Shown one piece after another: positions 25,348-31,282 of a DNA stretch of 31,282 bases. The stretch lies in assembly GCA_017430765.1 (NCBI GenBank), contig JAFRMI010000018.1:1-31282 (forward strand). The letters are read 5' to 3'. Position numbers and translations under genes: made by a program. Position 1 is the first letter of the stretch; every line of letters begins with the position of its first letter. Source of the stretch: Lachnospiraceae bacterium (lineage in GTDB: Bacteria > Bacillota_A > Clostridia > Lachnospirales > Lachnospiraceae). Under the pieces are notes generated by a model. It was not told the DNA's origin, ran no database searches, and saw nothing but the letters and a program-made list of their open reading frames with translations.

Positions 25348-25954
25348 ACCAAAAGGCCGTCATGTCCGTCATCTCCGGACGTTCTTTGTTCCACTGTACG
25401 CGGTATCCGCCCCCATTTGGCACAAGCCAGTTAAAATACCCCTCATGCGGCCTCGAAAACCTGTCGAGCAGCGCCATGATCGTGCCCCCGTGCGCGACTA
25501 TTACACTGTCGGACGTAAGATCAAGCCCCAGAAAAGCCGCGCAGGTCCTCTCCTGAAATTCTTCCAGCGATTCCCCGCCCGGGAACGGAAGCATTCCCTC
25601 CGAATCGATATACGCCTGATACGCGGGATTCCCATCGAGTTCCGCGTGATTTTTGTATTCAAACACCCCGAAATCCATCTCCCGGAAATCCGGAACGACT
25701 GTTTGCTTCCTCCCCGGAAACAGAGCGTCCGCACTCATTCGTGCCCGCAGCATGGGGCTCACATAAAGCGGCATCTCCGCTTTGGAAAATGCAGCCCTTC
25801 CTCCATCGGTCTTCACATATCCCCGGGCGCCGACCGCTTTGAGCCGTTCCTGCTCCTCTTGAAGAATCGGCTCGTCCGTTATACCGAGAAACCTTCGTTC
25901 AAGATTCGCTGCCGTAGCGCCGTGACGGAAGATCCATATATATACAGTGTTCAT
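25346..25954 (-). CDS. cobC: Histidine phosphatase, probable alpha-ribazole phosphatase
   Basis: The 202-residue protein belongs to the histidine phosphatase (phosphoglycerate mutase-like) superfamily. The phospho-histidine motif is FRHGATAAN near residues 9-17, and the second active-site histidine is in VIVAHGGT. As the last gene of a cobalamin operon it probably removes phosphate from alpha-ribazole 5'-phosphate or adenosylcobalamin 5'-phosphate (CobC role). The family is broad, so this rests on context. AAAGGAG lies 4 bases before the ATG, and the gene follows cbiA by 48 bp. Confidence 0.82.
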   Translation of the reverse strand: MNTVYIWIFRHGATAANLERRFLGITDEPILQEEQERLKAVGARGYVKTDGGRAAFSKAEMPLYVSPMLRARMSADALFPGRKQTVVPDFREMDFGVFEYKNHAELDGNPAYQAYIDSEGMLPFPGGESLEEFQERTCAAFLGLDLTSDSVIVAHGGTIMALLDRFSRPHEGYFNWLVPNGGGYRVQWNKERPEMTDMTAFW

Positions 25955-26002
25955 ATCTCTCCTTTCGCCAAAGCAGAAATCCGTTATTAAATCTCCTTCC
26001 TG

Positions 26003-27385
26003 TTATGCATGCCTGCGCGCTGCCTCAAGGAAACGCAAAGCCACTTCCGGTGCAGACGGGTAGTATAGATGCGGGAACCCCCACAATCCGCCGCTCCTCC
26101 TGTGCATGCAGGTCCAGTTCCTGCCGGAAAGAGGCTTCACTGCGGTGAAGGCCGATCCGGGATCGCTGCTCTCATAGGCATGAAACTCATGGGCTTTAAT
26201 CACTGTCCCGGTTTCCGGGTCCGATACGGAAATATAGCCAAACCGGCCGGTTTTTCCCCGGTACCAGGCTTCTCCGGGAAATGCCCCTGCCATCGGGCAG
26301 CTCTTCCCATCCAGATCCCTGATCTCCTCATGCAGGTATAAAAACCCGCCGCACTCCGCCATGACAGGCATTCCGGACATCGCCGCTTTCTTCACGGATG
26401 CGCGCATGGATGCATTTTCCGAAAGTTCCTTTGCATACAGTTCCGGATACCCGCCCGGCAGAATCATACCTCCTGCCGCTTCCGGGACCTCCCTGTCATG
26501 AATCGGCGAAAAATACACAATCTCCGCACCCATGCTCTCGAGGAGTTCCAGATTGTCCGGATATATGAAGCAGAACGCCTCGTCACGGGCGACCGCGATC
26601 CGGACAGAAGATGCTGCGCCGACGGATCCGCCCTCTGAAGGCGCCGAATGGGACGCCGAATCCGGAGAATCCGACCCGCTTTCCTGAAGCGGCGGCGCAC
26701 CGTTTGCGATTTCCAAAATCCGGTCCAGATCAAACCGCTCCGAAATGTCCGCGGAAAGAAGTGCCAGCCGCTCCTCCAGATCTCTCACCTCACCGGGCAG
26801 CATAAGTCCCAGGTGCCTGCTGTTTATAACATACGCCGGATTCCTCTCGAGGCTCCCCACGACCGGAATCCCTGTCTCTTTCAGGATAAGGTCCGAAAGC
26901 GTCCGGACGATCCCGCCGGCCGCATTGTTGAGAATGACGCCGACGATTCCCGCGTCATCGCGGAACTCCATCATTCCCCGGATCACAGGTACGACACTGA
27001 TGCCGCATCCGCCGGCATCTACTGCGAGCAGGACAGGCGTCTGTGTTACCGAGGCTGTCTCATAGGAAGACGCCTCTGTGGTCGTTCCGCCGATCCCGTC
27101 GTAATACCCCATTACTCCCTCCGCAACCGTGATATCGGCGCCGCGGCTGTGCCGGAGCAGGCTGTCTCCCATCTGCTCCCGGGTCATAAGAAAGCCGTCC
27201 AGATTCCGGCTTCTGATCCCCAGAACCTTCTCGTGGAACATCGGATCGATGAAGTCCGGGCCGCATTTGATCCCGCGCACAAGAAGGCCCCTGTCTTTCA
27301 GGGCCTTCATGATGCCGCATGTAAGCAGCGTCTTTCCGGTTCCGCTCTTTACGGCGGCGATCAGGATACGGGGAACGGACTGCAT
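26003..27385 (-). CDS. cbiA: Cobyrinic acid a,c-diamide synthase
   Basis: The 460-residue enzyme amidates carboxylates a and c of cobyrinate using glutamine and ATP. The N-terminal P-loop is AAVKSGTGKT, followed by KCGPDFIDPMFH and GVMGYYDGIGG. The C-terminal class I-like amidotransferase domain has the nucleophile elbow MAECGGFLYLHEEI and a GFPHLYYPS ending. A Ser/Gly/Pro-rich linker (about residues 228-260) joins the domains. The start is well supported: GGAGG lies 6 bases before the ATG at 27385, inside the last codons of the upstream fusion gene, which it overlaps by 25 bp. Confidence 0.95.
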   Translation of the reverse strand: MQSVPRILIAAVKSGTGKTLLTCGIMKALKDRGLLVRGIKCGPDFIDPMFHEKVLGIRSRNLDGFLMTREQMGDSLLRHSRGADITVAEGVMGYYDGIGGTTTEASSYETASVTQTPVLLAVDAGGCGISVVPVIRGMMEFRDDAGIVGVILNNAAGGIVRTLSDLILKETGIPVVGSLERNPAYVINSRHLGLMLPGEVRDLEERLALLSADISERFDLDRILEIANGAPPLQESGSDSPDSASHSAPSEGGSVGAASSVRIAVARDEAFCFIYPDNLELLESMGAEIVYFSPIHDREVPEAAGGMILPGGYPELYAKELSENASMRASVKKAAMSGMPVMAECGGFLYLHEEIRDLDGKSCPMAGAFPGEAWYRGKTGRFGYISVSDPETGTVIKAHEFHAYESSDPGSAFTAVKPLSGRNWTCMHRRSGGLWGFPHLYYPSAPEVALRFLEAARRHA

Positions 27386-29430
27386 ATGTTTCCTCCAAAT
27401 GCTGCAATCATCACCGGATTCATTCCGGTCATCATGTGATATCTTCCCAGCTCTTTCATCCGGGCGGAACTGATCAGAACCGCCTCCTGATGAGATGGGG
27501 TTTCCTCTTTGAGATAATCCGTCATCGCTGCGATTCCCTCGAGAGATACCGCGGTGGCAGCGATTCGGATCTCCGGATTCTTTTCACTTAGCACGCGGCA
27601 GATCGATGCAAAGGACCCTCCGCTGCCTCCGATAAACGCATGGGTCGGAGACGGCAGGTCCCTAAGCGCTTCGGGGGCCTCTCCCTCCACGATTTCCAGG
27701 TTGGTGACGCCAAAATGCCGCGCATTCTTCGCGATCAGCTCTGCTGCCTCCGCTTTTCTCTCAATCGCATACACCCTCCCGTGTTCCGCGAGGAGTGCCG
27801 CCTCCACGGCAACAGATCCCGTCCCCGCCCCGATATCGTACACCACCGCATCCTTCGTGAGACGGAGTTTCGAGAGCACAAGCGCACGGATCTCCTCCTT
27901 GGTCATGGGCACATTTCCCCTTAAAAATGCGTCGTCCGGGATCCCGCAGGTCACCGCGCACTTCCCCGCGTCCGGATTCCGGAACAGGAGTACCGTAAGC
28001 CCCTCCGTCACTTCCTCCGCAAGATGGGAGACCGTTGTCTCAAAGATCCTCTCATCGGGGTATGACAGGTTGGTTCCGACCGTAACTGCCACATTCCCGA
28101 ATCCGTATTCCGTCAGCTGTTCTGAAAGACATACCAGGTCCCGGCTGCCGCCGGCGAGGCAAAATACCTTCCTGTGCTGCCGGATGGCTGCCGCCGTGTT
28201 CCCGTCCCTTCCGTGGACGCTCATAAGATACGCGTCCTCCCAGGAAGTGCCGCATTTTGCGCAAAAATACTGCACGGAGGAAATCCCGCAGATCAGCTCA
28301 GCCTGATAGGTACCGGTCTTAGATAAAGCGGTGAGCAGATTCTTTGCACCTGAATAAAAACCGACATCTCCGGACAGAAGGACAGCCGCTGTACAGTATT
28401 CCGGATGCCGGTCCAGGTATTCCAGGATTTCGCCGCTTTTATAAGATGAAAAGACCGGTTTGCCAAATTCTGCCGTTCCCGCAAGAAGCCGGTCCGACCC
28501 GATGAGGACATCGGATTGCCGCACCGCATGTTCCGCTTCAAAGGTGAGACCTGAAAGAGAGCCCATTCCGGCACCGATCAGATAGACGGTCCTTTGACCT
28601 GCGGAAGACGTCTGAACCACTCCGGTTTTCTCCCTCTCTCCCCTTTCTTCTGCCACACGATCTTCGGAAGCCTCCTTCGGGCACAGCCTCAAAAGAATCT
28701 CCTCAAGAGATACGCCTGCGCGCTCTTCGGGTCTTCTGATCACGATCACTTTCGCGCCGGCCTTTTTTGCCGCGCGCATCTTTTCAGCAAAACCGCCCGG
28801 CTTCCCCGACTCCTTCGTCACGAGATACTGCGCGCCGGTTTCCCTTAAGAGCAGACCGTTCATCTCCTCGCTGAACGGTCCCTGCATGGCGATGATATGC
28901 TTTCCGTCAAATCCGGCCTCCCGGCACAGGGCGATTGACTCCTCAGAGGGCAGAACCCGCACGGTAAGCCGCTCCCTGTAATTGGGAATTTCTGTGTAGG
29001 GAAGGAGCTCACGGCTTCCGGTCGTAATCAGTGCGCGGCCGGAATGCGACGCTAAAAATGCAGCCGCTTCCCTGATATCCGCCGCCTCATAGACATCGGG
29101 ATCTTTCACCGCTGCCTCTTCTTTCGGGCGGAGGAGCCGTATGTATTCAATCCCGCATTTTTCGCAGGCAGCCGCTATGTTCCGGCTCGCCTCCGCGGCG
29201 TAGGGATGCGTGGCATCCACTACAAGTTCCGGGCGCTGCCCGGTAAAAAGGTCCTCCATGGCACCGGCATCCATGCGTCCCGCACGCACCGCGAAGTCCG
29301 GAAGTTCCCGCAGCATCTCTTCCCCGTATTCGGAAGCGACGCACACGAGGATCTCCCTTCCCGCATGAAGCAGGGAAGACGCCAGTTCTCTTCCCTCCGA
29401 AGTGCCCGCAAACAAAATGATCCCGCTCAT
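27361..29430 (-). CDS. cbiJET: CbiJ-CbiE-CbiT triple fusion of corrin-ring synthesis
   Basis: The 689-residue protein joins three enzymes of the anaerobic cobalamin pathway. Residues 1-250 are precorrin-6A reductase (CbiJ/CobK), with FAGTSEGRELA, VDATHPYAAEAS and VTKESGKPGGF. A charged linker (about 251-278) follows. Residues about 280-488 are the C5-methyltransferase CbiE, with LIGAGMGSLSGLT and LLSGDVGFYSG. Residues about 495-689 are the C15-methyltransferase/decarboxylase CbiT, with YDIGAGTGSVAVEAA as the S-adenosylmethionine loop. CbiE-CbiT fusions (CobL-like) are common; adding CbiJ at the N-terminus is less so. It overlaps the cbiH stop by 4 bases (ATGA) and cbiA by 25 bp. No frameshift is seen across the joints. 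Confidence 0.94.
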   Translation of the reverse strand: MSGIILFAGTSEGRELASSLLHAGREILVCVASEYGEEMLRELPDFAVRAGRMDAGAMEDLFTGQRPELVVDATHPYAAEASRNIAAACEKCGIEYIRLLRPKEEAAVKDPDVYEAADIREAAAFLASHSGRALITTGSRELLPYTEIPNYRERLTVRVLPSEESIALCREAGFDGKHIIAMQGPFSEEMNGLLLRETGAQYLVTKESGKPGGFAEKMRAAKKAGAKVIVIRRPEERAGVSLEEILLRLCPKEASEDRVAEERGEREKTGVVQTSSAGQRTVYLIGAGMGSLSGLTFEAEHAVRQSDVLIGSDRLLAGTAEFGKPVFSSYKSGEILEYLDRHPEYCTAAVLLSGDVGFYSGAKNLLTALSKTGTYQAELICGISSVQYFCAKCGTSWEDAYLMSVHGRDGNTAAAIRQHRKVFCLAGGSRDLVCLSEQLTEYGFGNVAVTVGTNLSYPDERIFETTVSHLAEEVTEGLTVLLFRNPDAGKCAVTCGIPDDAFLRGNVPMTKEEIRALVLSKLRLTKDAVVYDIGAGTGSVAVEAALLAEHGRVYAIERKAEAAELIAKNARHFGVTNLEIVEGEAPEALRDLPSPTHAFIGGSGGSFASICRVLSEKNPEIRIAATAVSLEGIAAMTDYLKEETPSHQEAVLISSARMKELGRYHMMTGMNPVMIAAFGGNICSPFPVS

Positions 29431-30155
29431 TCGTTATATCCTCTGGGTGTAACCATCCGCCCGGCAATCACCTTCGTCGTCTCATCCCCGATAAATACCG
29501 TCGTAAACATATCCACTTCTCTTTCCGAGAGCGCCCGGAGTGACAGAATTTCCCACGCCTCTCCCTCGCGGCCGATATTCCGCACAAGGCCGCACGGCAC
29601 ATCCCCGGAAACCGACCGCAGAAGGATCCGGCAGGCCTTCTTCAGATAGTCCTTTCTTCCGTGGCTTCCCGGGTTGTAAAGAACGATCGGCATACCGGCC
29701 CGGGAAACATATTCGAGACGTCTTTCAATCAATTCCCAGGGCGTCAGTCTGTCGCTGAGGGAAATCACGGCAAAATCATGCCCGATCGGCGCTCCGAGCA
29801 CCGCCGCGCCGGAGAGAGCGGCGGTGACGCCCGGCAGAATCCGGACCGGTACATCCGGAAATTCCGTCATCAGCTCCAAAGCAGGACTGGCCATGCCAAA
29901 AACACCGGGGTCGCCGGATGAAACGAGGACAACATTTTTCCCGGAGGCCGCACACTTAAGAGCCTGCCGGCAGCGGTCAATCTCCCGCGTCATGCCGCTC
30001 ACATAGAATTCTTTTTCCGGAAATTCCTCCTGCAGAGGCCGCACGTAAGTCGTGTAGCCCGTGATCAGTTCCGCTTCCTCGAGGGCTTTCTGCACCTCAA
30101 ATGTCCGTTTCTGCTTTTCCCCGGGTCCAAGACCGAGTACCGTAAGTTTTCCCAT
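29427..30155 (-). CDS. cbiH: Precorrin-3B/cobalt-factor III C17-methyltransferase
   Basis: The 242-residue S-adenosylmethionine-dependent methyltransferase contracts the ring and methylates C17. Family motifs are LTVLGLGPGEKQKRT at the N-terminus, ITGYTTYVRPL, VVLVSSGDPGVFGMA, LPGVTAALSGAAVLGAP, IVLYNPGSHGRKDYL, and the ending VFIGDETTK with GRMVTPRGY. The start at 30155 is chosen over an ATG five codons upstream because homologous sequence begins there and GGGGAG lies 5 bases before it. Its last codon overlaps the next start as ATGA. Confidence 0.95.
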   Translation of the reverse strand: MGKLTVLGLGPGEKQKRTFEVQKALEEAELITGYTTYVRPLQEEFPEKEFYVSGMTREIDRCRQALKCAASGKNVVLVSSGDPGVFGMASPALELMTEFPDVPVRILPGVTAALSGAAVLGAPIGHDFAVISLSDRLTPWELIERRLEYVSRAGMPIVLYNPGSHGRKDYLKKACRILLRSVSGDVPCGLVRNIGREGEAWEILSLRALSEREVDMFTTVFIGDETTKVIAGRMVTPRGYNE

Positions 30156-30189
30156 ATTTTCTCCCCGCATGTTTATATCTCAGTAAGGG

Positions 30190-30214
30190 ATGCCCCCGCC
30201 TCTGCAGGCGGCGG
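30190..30214 (-). other. GC-rich hairpin between cbiG and cbiH
   Basis: GCCCCCGCC and GGCGGCGGGC pair with one bulged base around a 6-base loop, in the only sizable gap (68 bp) of the cobalamin operon. There is no T-run, so it is not a standard terminator. It may tune cbiH expression or mRNA stability. Confidence 0.4.
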
Positions 30215-30238
30215 GCGAGACTTGAAGTGAAAAGTTCC

Positions 30239-31231
30239 TTAAACGTTTCTCCGGGCAACAGCCGCTGTGATTCCGCCTCCCGCATGCTTTCTGACAAGCA
30301 GTTCCGCCCCCGGCCCGGCGCCGAGAACCGCTGCTCTCTCGCACACATTATCCGTACCGGTGGTTTTTTTCACGAATTCAGAAGCCGTAAATGTCCCCTG
30401 TGCCCGGTTCAGCAGTGCCGCGTCAAATGAAAGAAGCGGAAGCCGCATCTGATCGCAGAAGGAGCGGATGGCCGGCTCCTCCTCCTTGAGGTCGATGGTG
30501 GCGACAGCGTAGATGTCGGCCGGCTCTATACCGTTTTGCTGCAGAAAATCCAGAAAGAATGCTTTCGCGATCCCCGGATCCGTGTCCCTCTTCATTCCGA
30601 CCCCGAGCACATATATCTTCGGGCTCAGGAGCAGGGCGTACTCCCGGTCCGTCTCGTCCGCGATGATGATATCCACAGGTTCTTCCGGCGGATAGTTCTT
30701 GATGGACAGGGTGACGGGTTTGCCCTCGATCGCTTTCGCCGAGACGGCTTTAATGCCTCCGCGGTTCCGTATCTTAAGCCCTGCCTCCCGCGCGAATGTG
30801 TCTGCGGAAAATGCCCCGTGTATGTCCGTCGACGTCGTGATCACAGGAACGGCACCGATGAGGCCCGCTATCGTAACCGCGATCCGGTTGGCCCCTCCTG
30901 CGTGGCCGGACAGAATCGGGATCACGAACTGTCCCAGATCGTCGATCACAAGGACGGGGCTGTCATCCAGCTTATCGCTCACAGTACCGGCAATTGCGCG
31001 GACGGCGATCCCCGCCGCGCCCACAAACAGCAGAGCTGCGTGTTCGCGGAACCGCTCCTTTGCCCATTCGGAAAGAGGCTCTGTGACGGCTGTGAAGCCC
31101 TCATATACCTCTCCGCCGTGCCGCGCGATATAAGCCTCCGCTTTCCGGATTCCGGCCGCCTCTGCGGCCCGGTTGATCTTATCGATGACCGTTTTCCCGC
31201 TTTCTGTAAAGCAGATCGCCGCTTTTTTCAT
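30239..31231 (-). CDS. cbiG: Cobalt-precorrin-5A hydrolase
   Basis: The 330-residue protein opens the delta-lactone of cobalt-precorrin-5A and releases acetaldehyde. The N-terminal domain has FVGAAGIAVRAIAG and SDKLDDSPVLVIDD; the glycine-rich HAGGANRIAVTIA follows. The C-terminal domain has YVLGVGMKRDTD and SFDAALLNRAQGTFTASEFV, with the terminal GPGAELLVRK, typical of CbiG/CobE. GAGGAG lies 6 bases before the ATG. It is followed by cbiH in the same operon. Confidence 0.95.
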   Translation of the reverse strand: MKKAAICFTESGKTVIDKINRAAEAAGIRKAEAYIARHGGEVYEGFTAVTEPLSEWAKERFREHAALLFVGAAGIAVRAIAGTVSDKLDDSPVLVIDDLGQFVIPILSGHAGGANRIAVTIAGLIGAVPVITTSTDIHGAFSADTFAREAGLKIRNRGGIKAVSAKAIEGKPVTLSIKNYPPEEPVDIIIADETDREYALLLSPKIYVLGVGMKRDTDPGIAKAFFLDFLQQNGIEPADIYAVATIDLKEEEPAIRSFCDQMRLPLLSFDAALLNRAQGTFTASEFVKKTTGTDNVCERAAVLGAGPGAELLVRKHAGGGITAAVARRNV

Positions 31232-31241
31232 TCGTTTCTCC

Positions 31242-31280
31242 TCACAGACCGGTCATGATCAGAGCATTCCGTCTGATACC
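31242..31280 (-). CDS. 3' end of the gene upstream of cbiG (partial)
   Basis: Reading the minus strand in from the window edge, one frame gives GIRRNALIMTGL and then TGA at 31242-31244, just ahead of the cbiG ribosome site. The wording resembles segments of precorrin methyltransferases such as CbiF, but 12 residues are too few to name it. A second frame stays open to a TGA that overlaps the cbiG ATG, ending in RRNE, and cannot be excluded. Confidence 0.35.
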   Translation of the reverse strand, partial: GIRRNALIMTGL

Positions 31281-31282
31281 GG

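Noticed and set aside
31232..31282. Cobalamin riboswitch for the cbi operon
   Set aside because: The operon continues past the right edge, so its leader is not in the window. The visible gap is about 10 bases.

Overview
The window looks like a chromosomal segment of an anaerobic Firmicute, most likely class Clostridia (Lachnospiraceae or a related family). The evidence is the gene set: an anaerobic-type cobalamin pathway, a type III glutamine synthetase, an ANTAR regulator beside glutamine synthetase, a PTS-type dihydroxyacetone kinase, and strong Shine-Dalgarno sites on most genes. This assignment is an inference from gene content, not from a marker gene. All genes but one lie on the minus strand. 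The exception is a potassium channel at 24048-25259. I see no transposase, phage gene, CRISPR array, rRNA or tRNA. No gene-free stretch exceeds 300 bases.

Positions 108-15748, read right to left on the minus strand, are a glutamine and nitrogen block. It holds asparagine synthetase (asnB), type III glutamine synthetase (glnN), CTP synthase (pyrG), both glutamate synthase subunits (gltB, gltD), a short type I-like glutamine synthetase (glnA), an ANTAR-domain RNA-binding regulator, a HAD phosphatase, and a GMP synthase that consists of the ATP-pyrophosphatase half only. Almost every product makes glutamine or uses glutamine (or ammonia) as nitrogen donor. The block carries regulatory structure: a consensus promoter followed at once by a terminator-like hairpin ahead of asnB, two strong hairpins between glnN and pyrG, and a 15-codon leader ORF with its own ribosome site ending on the glnA ribosome site.

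Positions 15946-18974 hold an orphan Hpt phosphotransfer protein and a zinc/cadmium efflux operon. The operon has an ArsR/SmtB repressor with a visible metal site, a separate heavy-metal-associated (HMA) domain, and a P1B ATPase. An inverted-repeat operator overlaps the promoter. Positions 19031-21409 hold a dhaK-dhaL-dhaM operon with promoter and terminator.

Positions 21472-23901 hold two coupled COG0523-type GTPase genes. One has an exceptionally histidine-rich tandem repeat. The other joins a P-loop GTPase to a YcgQ/TIGR03943-like C-terminal domain. Their promoter is overlapped by a perfect 8-bp inverted repeat. Together with the efflux operon this suggests a local emphasis on transition-metal homeostasis. 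The divergent channel gene encodes six membrane segments, a voltage-sensor-like S4 and two RCK_C-like domains.

Positions 25346 to the right edge are the 3' part of a cobalamin (anaerobic pathway) operon: end of an upstream gene, cbiG, cbiH, a cbiJ-cbiE-cbiT triple fusion, cbiA, and a CobC-like phosphatase. Most of its genes overlap or are tightly coupled. The best leads are the asnB leader hairpin, the glnA leader ORF, the HMA/ATPase pair split by one in-frame stop, the two-gene GTPase module with its operator, and the tandem-RCK_C channel.
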